From WLMZ01 sp037140375 (GTDB lineage Bacteria > Actinomycetota > Acidimicrobiia > Acidimicrobiales > Ilumatobacteraceae): a DNA stretch of 30,137 nucleotides. The notes below the pieces were generated by a model, which was not told where the DNA came from, ran no database searches, and saw only the letters and a program-made list of their open reading frames with translations. Positions 1 through 8,185 of this stretch are shown here, one piece after another; position 1 is the first letter of the stretch, and each line of letters opens with the position of its first letter. The position numbers and the translations under genes are program-made. Location: NCBI GenBank assembly GCA_037140375.1, contig JBAXER010000033.1, positions 1 to 30,137 of the forward strand. The letters are read 5' to 3'.

Positions 1-421
1 GGCTCATCGTGCTGCGGTTGCGCTCTGTTCGATCATCGATTCCCGACATCTTCTTGCTGAACTCCAACACCGACTCGGGCCGCAGGTCGTCGCTCCACTC
101 CGTGACCCGACATCCCGTCTCTGTTGGCTCGAACCGATAGCCCCAAGTGGAGAAGTGAAAATCTCGCATGGAACACTCGAAGGTAAAGGCCACACCTGGT
201 TCGGCCTCGATGACCTTGCCCTGTGTGGTCCACTCGAACTCGTCGTTGCGATTGTGCCCGTCGAAGATGGCGCCGACGACCGGACCCTCGAATCCTTCGT
301 GCCACTCGCAGGCGTGGCACTCCTGTGACCACTCGCCCATGCGAGTGACATCAGAAATTGCGGCATAGGCCTCTTGTGGGGAAGCGGCTATATCTCGGGA
401 GATTTCAATTCTGTTCGTCAC
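1..421 (-). CDS. SRPBCC (START/polyketide cyclase-like) family protein, 3' end cut by window edge
   Basis: The minus strand reads openly from a GTG at 421 to the window edge, about 140 codons with no stop. The N-terminus (VTNRIEISRDIAASPQEAY, then AISDVTRMGEWS) is the classic opening of SRPBCC lipid- or ligand-binding proteins: a first beta strand, then 'aspe-vw-ai-D-trm-ew'. Later segments (GYRFEPTETGCRVTEWSDD) fit the central strands of the helix-grip fold. Such proteins bind hydrophobic ligands or act as cyclases or aromatase-like enzymes; the substrate cannot be told. No ATG lies in frame close upstream, so GTG is the best start. The gene is divergent from the TetR gene at 514, with a 92-bp shared intergenic region, which makes it a candidate target of that regulator. 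The C-terminus lies outside the window. Confidence 0.75.
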   Translation of the reverse strand, partial: MTNRIEISRDIAASPQEAYAAISDVTRMGEWSQECHACEWHEGFEGPVVGAIFDGHNRNDEFEWTTQGKVIEAEPGVAFTFECSMRDFHFSTWGYRFEPTETGCRVTEWSDDLRPESVLEFSKKMSGIDDRTERNRSTMS

Positions 422-452
422 GTTGATGAGTTCACCACGCCAAGAACTCTTG

Positions 453-475
453 AGCAACTCGTTGCAAGCGTTGCT
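453..475. promoter_or_regulatory. Candidate TetR operator in the SRPBCC/TetR divergent region
   Basis: AGCAAC (453-458) and GTTGCT (470-475) form a perfect 6-bp inverted repeat with an 11-nt spacer. A nested palindrome GCAACTCGTTGC spans 454-465. It touches the proposed -35 of the TetR gene. Autoregulation by a divergently encoded TetR is common; binding here is inference. Confidence 0.35.
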
Positions 476-503
476 GGACGAAAGGTCGATGCGGCAGTAC
501 GGT
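475..503 (+). promoter_or_regulatory. Candidate promoter of the TetR gene at 514
   Basis: TGGACG (475-480) and TACGGT (498-503) are separated by 17 nt. The -10 ends 10 nt before the ATG at 514, so the transcript would have almost no 5' leader. No Shine-Dalgarno sequence is visible. Confidence 0.35.
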
Positions 504-513
504 CATCGCCACG

Positions 514-1098
514 ATGGAGCAAGCGTTGAAGACCGAACGTGCCGGACGGCCCAGAGATGCGCGCCTCGACGACTCGATCGTGGCCGCCACGATCGAGTTA
601 CTCGAAGAGCGCGGCTACAACGACATGAGCCTCGCCGCGGTGGCCGAGCGCGCCGGCACATCGACGACGGCTATCTATCGACGTTGGAAGTCGAAGTCTG
701 AATTGGTCGCGCACGCCGTGTTTAGAACCGAGGGCGACGACGTCGTGGCCGAGACCGACAACATTGCTGTCGACATCGCCTCGATGGTTCGTTGGGCTGC
801 CGAGAAGCTTGCCCGCCCAGCCGCGTTAGCAGCGGTGGTTGGCATCTTGGGCGAGACACGGTCTGAGCGAGTGGCTCGATCAACTGCCGCAGCGATGGCG
901 TCGAAGCGAGTGATCGATCGCCTCAATCGCGCCAAAGACCGCGGCGAGATTCGTGCCGATGTCGACACCCGTGTGCTTGCTTCGCTCATTGCTGGTCCGG
1001 TGCTGAACGAGGTGTTTGCGGGTGCGGCCGCTCATGTCAACGAGCGTTGGATTGCCGAACTGGTGTCGATCATTCTTGACGGCGTGCGCCCACAATGA
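514..1098 (+). CDS. TetR/AcrR family transcriptional regulator
   Basis: This 194-aa protein has a normal TetR length. The N-terminal HTH is clear: DDSIVAATIELLEERGYNDM, then SLAAVAERAGTSTTAIYRRW at about residues 39-58, followed by KSKSELVAHAVF. The C-terminal half is the variable ligand-binding and dimerisation domain (TetR_C type, with AALAAVVGILGETRSE and ending in ELVSIILDGVRP). It is divergent from the SRPBCC gene and lies 122 bp upstream of the sulfotransferase operon. It may control either side, and the inverted repeats at 453-475 and 1133-1155 are candidate sites. The effector is unknown. It is not a close paralogue of the four TetR genes at 11.9-14.5 kb, which share an 'SDGR..RR' N-terminus that is absent here. 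Confidence 0.93.
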   Translation: MEQALKTERAGRPRDARLDDSIVAATIELLEERGYNDMSLAAVAERAGTSTTAIYRRWKSKSELVAHAVFRTEGDDVVAETDNIAVDIASMVRWAAEKLARPAALAAVVGILGETRSERVARSTAAAMASKRVIDRLNRAKDRGEIRADVDTRVLASLIAGPVLNEVFAGAAAHVNERWIAELVSIILDGVRPQ

Positions 1099-1132
1099 GC
1101 GTCACGCTGCAACTCCTCACACGCCGAGCGAC

Positions 1133-1155
1133 TTACGCTACGATCCGCTGCGTAA
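1133..1155. promoter_or_regulatory. Inverted repeat upstream of the sulfotransferase operon
   Basis: TTACGC (1133-1138) and GCGTAA (1150-1155) are perfect complements with an 11-nt spacer, the same 6-11-6 geometry as the repeat at 453-475. It lies between the TetR gene and the sulfotransferase operon and could be an operator. I see no convincing -35/-10 pair next to it. Confidence 0.3.
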
Positions 1156-1220
1156 TTGCTCGCAGCGCTTGAAGGTGCGAACAAACACCGAAACGTGATG
1201 ATCGCATTGGGGGATGCCGA

Positions 1221-2474
1221 ATGACCAACGAAATTCGAATCGACGACTTGGCCGCACCGGTGCTGAACGACATGCAGCGCATGGCGCTCGACTACGGCGA
1301 GTCGGTGCACACAGAACTCAGTGTCGAAGCGGTGTGCACGGCGGCGATGGCGAGCACCGGTCTGAGTGACTTCGGGCCCAACGATTTCCGAGAGCGCCTC
1401 GACGTGCAGCTCACCGAGATGAACGACGACCCAGATCGCACCGGCATCGGACGGATGCTGATGTTCGGCGATTGCTCGCGATATGCCGCCAATCGCTTGT
1501 TGATCAACGATCTCCTGAAGCGCCATCCCGAGATCCTCGATATCCCGATTGAGAAGCCGGTCATCGTCGTGGGTCTTCCGCGTTCCGGCACGACCCATTT
1601 GGTGAACCTGCTCGCAGCCGACACTCGCTTCCGGTCGATGCCGTTGTGGGAGTCGTACGAACCGGTGCCCAATCCCATCGAGATCGTTGAGGCCGGTGCG
1701 ATTGATCCGCGCTGGACTCGATGCAACCAGACATGGAAGGCAATGCAGCGAGCGGCGCCGTTCATCGCCGCAATGCACCCGATGGAGCCCGACCACGTTC
1801 ACGAAGAGAACGAACTGATGGCCCCCGACTTCTCGAACTACAACGTCGAATGGGTGGCGCGCACGCCGAAGTGGCGCGACTACTACCTCGCTCACGACCA
1901 GACCGAGCACTACGCCTATATGAAGACTGTGCTGCAGATCATGCAGTGGTATCGGCCGCGGCAGCGTTGGGTACTCAAGTCGCCGCAGCACCTTGAGCAA
2001 CTTGGTCCGCTGATGGCCACCTTTCCTGACGCGACCATCGTGGTCACCCATCGCGATCCGGTGGCGGTGGTGCAATCCACCATCACCATGAATTGCTACG
2101 GGGCTCGCACCGCGTATCGCACTACGAAACCCGAGTGGTATCGCGACTACTGGTCCGAGCGCATCCGGTTGCTGCTTGAGTCGTCGATTCGCGATCGGCA
2201 CCTATTGCCCGAAGGGCGCACGATTCATGTGTTGTTCCACGAATACATGGCCGATGAGATGGGCACGCTTGCATCCATTTACGAGTGCGCCGGCCTTGAG
2301 TTCACGCCTCAAGCGATCGCCGAAATTGGGGCATACCAAGCCGCTCACCCACGCGGCAAAGAGGGCAGGGTCATCTACGACCTTCGCCGCCAATTCTCCG
2401 TCACTCCAGAAGAACTCCGCGCTCCGTTCGACTTCTATTACGAGCGCTTCCCCGTGCGAATTGAGGTTCAGTGA
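1221..2474 (+). CDS. Sulfotransferase family protein (PAPS-dependent)
   Basis: This 417-aa protein belongs to the Sulfotransfer_3-like family, which moves a sulfuryl group from PAPS to a hydroxyl or amine acceptor. The 5'-phosphosulfate-binding loop is GLPRSGTT at residues 118-125. The 3'-phosphate-binding region follows at about 270-287 (FPDATIVVTHRDP with a downstream serine), preceded by WVLKSPQHLEQL. The N-terminal ~110 residues are helical and typical of the long bacterial members. The ATG at 1221 follows a GGGGGAT stretch (from about 1209). The stop overlaps the next gene's GTG by 4 bp. It is the first gene of an operon that also encodes PAPS synthesis (cysD, cysNC) and PAP removal (cysQ), which strongly supports PAPS as donor. 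The acceptor (lipid, sterol, phenol or glycan) cannot be inferred. Confidence 0.9.
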   Translation: MTNEIRIDDLAAPVLNDMQRMALDYGESVHTELSVEAVCTAAMASTGLSDFGPNDFRERLDVQLTEMNDDPDRTGIGRMLMFGDCSRYAANRLLINDLLKRHPEILDIPIEKPVIVVGLPRSGTTHLVNLLAADTRFRSMPLWESYEPVPNPIEIVEAGAIDPRWTRCNQTWKAMQRAAPFIAAMHPMEPDHVHEENELMAPDFSNYNVEWVARTPKWRDYYLAHDQTEHYAYMKTVLQIMQWYRPRQRWVLKSPQHLEQLGPLMATFPDATIVVTHRDPVAVVQSTITMNCYGARTAYRTTKPEWYRDYWSERIRLLLESSIRDRHLLPEGRTIHVLFHEYMADEMGTLASIYECAGLEFTPQAIAEIGAYQAAHPRGKEGRVIYDLRRQFSVTPEELRAPFDFYYERFPVRIEVQ

Positions 2475-3739
2475 ACATCCAGCAGCAGGTCGATCACCTG
2501 ATCGATACCCGACCCGGCAAAGCGTTGCTCACGCCCACATACGACGATCCCGCGTATCCAATTGTTGATGGACTGGTCTACCGCTCAGGCGGCACCACGG
2601 CGTCGTACATGGTGCTCACCGACACGGGTCGCATCATCGTGAACTGCGGTATGGGTTACGAAGCGCCGCACCACAAGCGAGTGTTCGATGCGATTCGTCC
2701 CGGGCCGACCCACCATGTCATCTCCACGCAAGCGCACGTTGATCATGTGGGCGGTGTCGACCTGTTCAAGCAAGAGGGCACCACCTACATTGCGCAGGCC
2801 AACAACGTCGCCTGTCAGGCCGACGACAAACGCATCCAGGGCCTGCGCATGCGCACTGCTGGTATCTGGTTCGACATGCTCGGCACCGACGCTCGCCGCA
2901 TCGCCGGGCAGAACCCGGGTGTATCGATGCGTCAGTCGAACCCCATCCCCGATGTTGTCGTTCACGACCGACTCGCGTTGCATGTCGATGGACTCGATAT
3001 CGAACTCATCGCCGCTGTCGGCGAGACCATCGATTGCCTCGTTGTGTGGCTGCCTGCGCAACGCATCGCGATGGTGAGCAATCTCTTCGGTCCACTGTTC
3101 CCGCACTTCCCAAACCTGAACACCATTCGTGGCGACAGGTATCGCTTTGTCGAGCCATACCTCGCCACCAACCGCATGGTTCGCGAACTCAAGCCCGAGG
3201 TGCTCATCACGGGTAGGGCCGACGCGATTGTTGGAGCCGAACTCATTGAGGCATCACTCGAGCGCCTTCATGGTGCGGTCGATTATGTGCATCAACGCGC
3301 ACTCGAGGGCTTCAATGCCGGCACCGATGTCTCCACGTTGATGCGTGAGATCCAACTCCCACCTGAGCTTCGAGTCGGGCAGGGCTACGGCAAGGTCGCG
3401 TGGGGTGTGCGCACGCTGTGGGAGACCTACATCGGTTGGTTCAAACTGCAGTCCACCACCGAGTTGTATCCCGAATCGGCTGACGCTGCGCTGGGCGAAC
3501 TCGTGGCCGTTACCGGTGGCTCGGCCGCTCTCGAGCGAGCCTCGGCAGCGCTAGCTCGTGGCGACGCCGTGCTCGCCATTCGCATCGGTGAGGCCGTCGC
3601 TTCGGTGGACCCCGACACGGCGGGACTCGGTGCATTGATGGCATCCGCGCACCGTTACTTACTCGATCATGGCGGCGACGAAAGCTTCTGGGAGCACGGT
3701 TGGTTGCAGACCGAATTGGCGCGCTGGAGCAAGTCTTGA
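2471..3739 (+). CDS. MBL-fold protein related to alkyl sulfatases, with degenerate metal-binding motif
   Basis: The 422-aa product has an N-terminal metallo-beta-lactamase fold (residues ~30-260), then a helical region matching the alkyl-sulfatase dimerisation domain (~265-420: YVHQRALEGFNAGTD, LPPELRVGQGYGKVAWGVR, ALARGDAVLAIRIGEAV). The SCP2-like C-terminal domain of SdsA1-type enzymes is absent. The usual H-x-H-x-D-H ligand motif reads TQAHVDH, so the first His is Gln87, while His89, Asp91 and His92 remain. The positions where relatives have 'TGD' and 'GHGPP' read VSN (about 202-204) and TGRAD (247-251). Several metal ligands thus seem lost (family consensus recalled, not aligned). It may hydrolyse sulfate esters with altered chemistry, or be a binding/pseudoenzyme partner of the sulfotransferase. 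Translation starts at GTG 2471, coupled by a 4-bp overlap. Confidence 0.82.
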   Translation: MNIQQQVDHLIDTRPGKALLTPTYDDPAYPIVDGLVYRSGGTTASYMVLTDTGRIIVNCGMGYEAPHHKRVFDAIRPGPTHHVISTQAHVDHVGGVDLFKQEGTTYIAQANNVACQADDKRIQGLRMRTAGIWFDMLGTDARRIAGQNPGVSMRQSNPIPDVVVHDRLALHVDGLDIELIAAVGETIDCLVVWLPAQRIAMVSNLFGPLFPHFPNLNTIRGDRYRFVEPYLATNRMVRELKPEVLITGRADAIVGAELIEASLERLHGAVDYVHQRALEGFNAGTDVSTLMREIQLPPELRVGQGYGKVAWGVRTLWETYIGWFKLQSTTELYPESADAALGELVAVTGGSAALERASAALARGDAVLAIRIGEAVASVDPDTAGLGALMASAHRYLLDHGGDESFWEHGWLQTELARWSKS

Positions 3740-3770
3740 TCACCGCACTGGCGACGTCTGGGATGGCCAG

Positions 3771-4670
3771 ATGCCAGCGCTAACTCACTTGCAGCGGCTT
3801 GAAGCCGAGAGCATTCAGATATTTCGCGAGGCCGTGTCTGAGTCTGAGCGTCCCGCGATGCTGTACTCAGTTGGCAAAGACAGCGCAGTGATGTTGCATC
3901 TCGCAATCAAGGCGTTCGCGCCGTCGCTGCCGCCGTTTCCGTTGCTGCATGTTGACACCACATGGAAGTTTCATGAGATGTACGAGTTCCGTGATCGCAT
4001 GGTCCGCAGCGTTGGCATGGATCTGCTGGTGTACCAAAATCCTGAATGCATTGAGAAGGGCATCAACCCGTTCGACCATGGGTCTGCCATGCACACCGAC
4101 ATGTGGAAGACCGAGGGGCTCAAGCAAGCGATCGACAAGTACGGCTTCGATCTCGCCTTCGGCGGGGCGCGTCGCGATGAAGAAAAGTCGCGTGCCAAAG
4201 AGCGCGTGTTCTCGATTCGTTCGGCTCAGCACCGATGGGATCCAAAGCAGCAACGTCCCGAGCTGTGGCATCTGTACAACGCTCGGGTTCGCCCCGGCGA
4301 AAGCGTGCGAGTGTTCCCGCTGTCGAACTGGACCGAGCTCGATGTGTGGCAATACATCCACATCGAGAAGATCCCGATCGTGCCGCTGTATCTAGCGGCG
4401 GTGCGCCCTGTGGTCGAACGCAACGGCACCTTGATCATGGTCGACGACAACCGCATGCCCGTCGAGCCCGGCGAGGTTGTCGAGCGCACCGTGCGGTTCC
4501 GAACCCTTGGCTGTTATCCGCTCACCGGTGCTATCGAATCAACTGCCTCAACGCTTCCGGAGATCATCAAAGAGATGCTGCTCACCACGAGCTCCGAACG
4601 TCAAGGTCGGGTGATTGACCACGACTCGTCAGCGTCGATGGAGAAGAAGAAGCAAGAGGGTTACTTCTAA
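3771..4670 (+). CDS. cysD: Sulfate adenylyltransferase subunit 2 (ATP sulfurylase small subunit)
   Basis: The 299-aa product makes adenosine 5'-phosphosulfate (APS) from ATP and sulfate, together with the CysN GTPase. The PP-loop is YSVGKDSAV (about residues 32-40). Other CysD landmarks are HVDTTWKF, FGGARRDEEKSRAKERVFS, the WTELDVWQYI segment, and the C-terminal RFRTLGCYPLTGAIES. The frame is open back to 3669, but that overlaps the preceding gene and lacks CysD character; the ATG at 3771 gives the usual ~300-aa length and the standard N-terminus (LTHLQRLEAESI). Its TAA overlaps the next ATG by one base (4670), so both subunits are translationally coupled. No cysH or sulfite reductase gene is adjacent, so APS is probably destined for PAPS and sulfation. 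Confidence 0.97.
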   Translation: MPALTHLQRLEAESIQIFREAVSESERPAMLYSVGKDSAVMLHLAIKAFAPSLPPFPLLHVDTTWKFHEMYEFRDRMVRSVGMDLLVYQNPECIEKGINPFDHGSAMHTDMWKTEGLKQAIDKYGFDLAFGGARRDEEKSRAKERVFSIRSAQHRWDPKQQRPELWHLYNARVRPGESVRVFPLSNWTELDVWQYIHIEKIPIVPLYLAAVRPVVERNGTLIMVDDNRMPVEPGEVVERTVRFRTLGCYPLTGAIESTASTLPEIIKEMLLTTSSERQGRVIDHDSSASMEKKKQEGYF

Positions 4671-6598
4671 TGGCGCACGCAACTGGAGACCTGTCGTCCA
4701 GCGACATCGAGGCATATCTCGCTCAGCATGAGCGCAAGTCGATGCTGCGGTTCATCACATGCGGCAGCGTCGACGACGGCAAGTCAACGTTGATCGGGCG
4801 CTTGCTCTACGACTCAAAGTTGGTGTTTGAAGATCACCTCGCGGCGCTTGAGTCCGACTCGAAGAAGGTGGGTACGCAAGGCGGCGAACTCGACTTCGCA
4901 TTGTTGGTCGATGGTTTAGCGGCCGAGCGCGAGCAAGGCATCACCATCGATGTGGCCTATCGGTTCTTCTCCACTGAGAAGCGCAAGTTCATCGTGGCCG
5001 ACACGCCAGGCCACGAGCAGTACACGCGCAACATGGTCACTGGTGCATCGACGGCGAGCCTTGCCGTGATTCTCATCGATGCGCGCAAAGGTGTGCTCAC
5101 CCAAACCCGGCGGCACTCATATTTGGTTTCACTGCTCGGCATCCGCCAGATCGTTGTCGCAGTGAACAAGCTCGATCTCGTCGATTACTCGCAGCAGGTC
5201 TTCGACCAGATCGAAGCCGACTACCGCGCATTCGCCGCTGAGATCGCACTTCACGACATCACGTGTATCCCTTTGTCGGCGTTGCGTGGCGACAACATCA
5301 TTGAGCCAAGCGACCGCACGCCTTGGTATTCGGGCCCCACGTTGATGCACCATCTTGAGACCGTCGATGTCGACGACGTGCAACACGAGGGTTCGTTCCG
5401 AATGCCCGTGCAATGGGTGAATCGTCCGAACCTCGACTTTCGTGGGTTCTCTGGAACCATCGTCGGTGGCGCGGTGAGACCCGGCGACATTGTTCGGGTG
5501 GTGCCATCGGGTCGCGAGAGTTCGGTGGCTCGTATCGTTACCGCCGATGGCGACCTCGACGAGGCGGTGGCGGGGCAGGCGGTCACCATCACGCTGGCCG
5601 ACGAGATCGACATCAGCCGCGGCGACGTCATCGCAGCGGCTAGTGATCCGCCTGGTGCAGCCGATCAGTTCGAGAGTCACATCGTGTGGATGAGCGATGA
5701 GCCGATGTTGCCGGGGCGCCCGTATCTGCTCAAGCTTGGCGCTCAGACCGTGACTGCAACCGTGGCCCAGCCCAAGTACAAGGTCAACGTGAACAGCCTC
5801 GAACACGTGGCGGCACGAACCCTTGAGCTCAACGAGATCGGCGTGTGCAACCTGAGCCTCGATCGGCCAGTGGCGTTCGACCCGTATGCGATCAACCGAG
5901 ACATGGGTGGCTTCATCCTCATCGATCGCTACACGCACAACACGGTTGCGGCAGGGCTGCTGCACTTCGCATTGCGACGCGCCGACAACGTGCACTGGCA
6001 GGCAATCACTGTCGATAAGCAAGCTCGCTCGGTGATCAAGGGTCAACGCGGTTGCGTGGTGTGGCTCACCGGGCTCTCCGGTGCCGGCAAGTCGACTATC
6101 GCCAACATTGTTGAGCAAAAGCTGCACGCGACGGGTCGCCACACGTATCTGCTTGACGGAGACAACGTACGTCACGGACTGAACCGCGACCTCGGCTTCA
6201 CCGACGCCGATCGGGTCGAGAACATTCGACGCGTGGCCGAGGTGGCCAAGCTCATGGTCGATGCGGGCATCATCGTGATCGCGTCGTTTATCTCGCCGTT
6301 CAAAGCAGAGCGCCAAATGGCCCGCGAGCTTGTCGCCGAAAATGAGTTCATTGAGGTGTTCGTCGACTCAACACTTGCGGTTGCCGAACAACGCGACACT
6401 AAAGGTCTGTATGCAAAAGCGCGACGCGGCGAGCTAGCGCATTTCACGGGCATCGACTCGCCGTACGAAGCGCCCGAAGCACCCGAATTGCGTATCGATA
6501 CAAGCCGATCGCACACTGCTGACATCGGTGCCGACGAGATCGTCGAACGACTCCGGCGCGCTGGCGTGTTCGACGCGTTGAGCGGCGGTGCACAGTGA
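4670..6598 (+). CDS. cysNC: Bifunctional sulfate adenylyltransferase subunit 1 / adenylylsulfate kinase (CysN-CysC fusion)
   Basis: This 642-aa fusion carries two PAPS-synthesis activities. The N-terminal ~445 residues are the CysN GTPase, which drives APS formation with CysD: G1 GSVDDGKST (32-40), switch GITIDVAY (90-97), DTPGH (111-115), NKLD (166-169), then two beta-barrel domains. The C-terminal ~185 residues are APS kinase: P-loop GLSGAGKST (468-476), DGDNVRHGLNRDLGF, and the SFISPF and KGLYAKARRGE segments. The kinase phosphorylates APS to PAPS, the donor for the sulfotransferase two genes upstream of cysD. Fusion of the two domains is well known (NodQ-type, and mycobacterial CysN/CysC). 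All catalytic motifs are intact. The last bases overlap the GTG of cysQ. Confidence 0.97.
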   Translation: MAHATGDLSSSDIEAYLAQHERKSMLRFITCGSVDDGKSTLIGRLLYDSKLVFEDHLAALESDSKKVGTQGGELDFALLVDGLAAEREQGITIDVAYRFFSTEKRKFIVADTPGHEQYTRNMVTGASTASLAVILIDARKGVLTQTRRHSYLVSLLGIRQIVVAVNKLDLVDYSQQVFDQIEADYRAFAAEIALHDITCIPLSALRGDNIIEPSDRTPWYSGPTLMHHLETVDVDDVQHEGSFRMPVQWVNRPNLDFRGFSGTIVGGAVRPGDIVRVVPSGRESSVARIVTADGDLDEAVAGQAVTITLADEIDISRGDVIAAASDPPGAADQFESHIVWMSDEPMLPGRPYLLKLGAQTVTATVAQPKYKVNVNSLEHVAARTLELNEIGVCNLSLDRPVAFDPYAINRDMGGFILIDRYTHNTVAAGLLHFALRRADNVHWQAITVDKQARSVIKGQRGCVVWLTGLSGAGKSTIANIVEQKLHATGRHTYLLDGDNVRHGLNRDLGFTDADRVENIRRVAEVAKLMVDAGIIVIASFISPFKAERQMARELVAENEFIEVFVDSTLAVAEQRDTKGLYAKARRGELAHFTGIDSPYEAPEAPELRIDTSRSHTADIGADEIVERLRRAGVFDALSGGAQ

Positions 6599-7311
6599 AC
6601 GATCACGCTTTGGCCGCCATGCTTGCCCAGCAGGCCGGTCAGCTGTTGCTCAGCATTCGTGACCTCGGCGGCGACGAAGGCGATCGCCGGTCTAACGAGT
6701 TTCTGCTTGCTGCGCTCGCCGAACATCGTCCGGCCGACAGCGTGCTCTCCGAAGAGAGCGTCGACGATCTCGCACGTCTCGCATCAGACCGTGTCTGGAT
6801 TATCGACCCGCTCGACGGCACCCGCGAGTATGGCGAGCCGCCACGCGACGACTGGGCGGTGCATGTTGCGCTCACCATTGCTGGTGTGCCTGTCGCTGGC
6901 GCCGTTGCGTTGCCTGGTCGCAACATGGTGCTGAACACTGGCGCGCCAACATCGCTGACCTCTACTCATCAGGGGCCCCCACGTATGGTCATCTCGCGCA
7001 CGAGGCCGCCGGCATGCACCGACCAACTGGTCGACGCGCTCGGAGCCACCATCGTGCGTATGGGCTCAGCCGGGGCCAAGGCAATGGCTGTAGTGCTCGG
7101 CGATGCCGACGTGTACGCCCACTCAGGCGGGCAATACGAGTGGGACTCGTGCGCGCCAGCAGCGGTGGCGGCGGCAGTGGGATTGCATGTGTCTCGCCTC
7201 GATGGCTCGCCGCTGGTCTACAACCAGCCAGATCCGTATATGCCCGATTTGCTGATCTGCCGTGTCGAACTAGTGAAAGCCGTGCTCACTGCACTACGAA
7301 TGGGGCCATGA
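6595..7311 (+). CDS. cysQ: 3'(2'),5'-bisphosphate nucleotidase, inositol monophosphatase family
   Basis: The 238-aa product belongs to the Mg-dependent IMPase/FIG superfamily and most resembles CysQ, which removes the 3'-phosphate of PAP, the inhibitory by-product of PAPS-dependent sulfation. Metal-binding residues are visible: SEESVDD (52-58, Glu pair), DPLDGTREY (71-79), and the C-terminal YEWDSCAPAAV (181-191, Asp184). It is slightly shorter than E. coli CysQ (246 aa). The GTG start at 6595 overlaps the cysNC stop by 4 bp, and its own TGA overlaps the next ATG by 4 bp. The position directly after PAPS synthesis in the same operon favours PAP (or PAPS) over inositol phosphates as substrate. 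Confidence 0.9.
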   Translation: MNDHALAAMLAQQAGQLLLSIRDLGGDEGDRRSNEFLLAALAEHRPADSVLSEESVDDLARLASDRVWIIDPLDGTREYGEPPRDDWAVHVALTIAGVPVAGAVALPGRNMVLNTGAPTSLTSTHQGPPRMVISRTRPPACTDQLVDALGATIVRMGSAGAKAMAVVLGDADVYAHSGGQYEWDSCAPAAVAAAVGLHVSRLDGSPLVYNQPDPYMPDLLICRVELVKAVLTALRMGP

Positions 7312-8174
7312 CGATGCCTGTGCAACTACGACGTGACCTGAACATCGGCAGCGCGTGGATGTTGCCCGAGTGGAGCAGCGGCCCTCGAGGCCACGAACGT
7401 GTCGTGCTCGAGGCTGCGAAGGAAGCTGGCTATCGGGGCATCCAAGGCGCCGATCCGCGGCGTTGCCTCGATCTTGGTTTGGTGCCCATCGCGTTCGGGA
7501 TTCGGCCAACGGCGGGCGATCTGCTCGACCAGGCGCGCCTGTGGGCCGATGCCGGTTTCGCCTGCGCCACGCTGTTGCTTGGCACCGGCATGGAAGACGA
7601 CGATCAAGCAGCTCGGCTCGTTGAAGAGGTGATCGAGGTCAGTGTCGCCGCGCAGATTCCGCTCTATGTCGAGACGCACCGCGCCACTGTCACGCAAGAT
7701 ATTTGGCGCACGGTGCAACTCGTGAAGCGCTTCCCCGAGATTCGTTTCAACGGCGACTTCTCGCATTGGTACACCGGGCTCGAGATGACCTTTGGCGACT
7801 TCGATGGCAAGCTCGACTTCCTTGCGCCGGTGTTTCAGCGTGTCCGCTACATGCACGGTCGCATCGGCACATCGGGAAGCATCCAAGTCGACATTGGTGA
7901 GGGCGACGGCCCCGATCAGCCCCATGTCGATCACTTCCGAGCCTTCTGGACCCGCGCGTTCGCCGGTTGCATTGCCTCGGCGCAACACGATGTGGGCGCA
8001 GAATCAGGCTTCGAAATTGGTTTCGCTCCCGAGCTCTTGCCCGCAGAAATCGGCTACGCGCGCCGTGTGCCCGGGCCTGACGGCACGATGCAAGAAGAAG
8101 GCGATCGCTGGCATCAGTCGCTCGTGCTGACCCGCATTGCATCCGAGTGCTTTGCCGCCGCCCTCACGGCGTAG
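7308..8174 (+). CDS. Xylose isomerase-like TIM-barrel protein (sugar phosphate isomerase/epimerase family)
   Basis: The 288-aa product resembles the AP-endonuclease-2/xylose isomerase-like TIM barrel. Segments placed as in that superfamily are KEAGYRGIQGADPRR, the IPLYVETHRATVTQD strand bearing a probable metal-binding Glu and His, FPEIRFNGDFSHWY, VRYMHGRIG, and HVDHFRAFW. These supply His, Glu and Asp ligands for a divalent metal. The frame is open upstream to 7014, but that overlaps cysQ; the ATG at 7308 forms an ATGA overlap with the cysQ stop and is preferred. It is the last gene of the sulfation operon, so it may act on the sulfated product or its precursor. I cannot assign a substrate; members include isomerases, epimerases and dehydratases. 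Confidence 0.8.
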   Translation: MTMPVQLRRDLNIGSAWMLPEWSSGPRGHERVVLEAAKEAGYRGIQGADPRRCLDLGLVPIAFGIRPTAGDLLDQARLWADAGFACATLLLGTGMEDDDQAARLVEEVIEVSVAAQIPLYVETHRATVTQDIWRTVQLVKRFPEIRFNGDFSHWYTGLEMTFGDFDGKLDFLAPVFQRVRYMHGRIGTSGSIQVDIGEGDGPDQPHVDHFRAFWTRAFAGCIASAQHDVGAESGFEIGFAPELLPAEIGYARRVPGPDGTMQEEGDRWHQSLVLTRIASECFAAALTA

Positions 8175-8185
8175 CGACCGAGCCC

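Noticed and set aside
1032..2201. 389-aa minus-strand open frame opposite the sulfotransferase
   Set aside because: His/Arg-rich shadow typical of high-GC coding DNA; the plus strand has clear PAPS-binding motifs.
5129..6316. 395-aa minus-strand open frame opposite cysNC
   Set aside because: Antisense of a well-conserved enzyme; no recognisable motif.
7014..7307. N-terminal extension of the TIM-barrel protein
   Set aside because: Overlaps cysQ by nearly 300 bp in another frame; the ATGA overlap at 7308 is the natural start.
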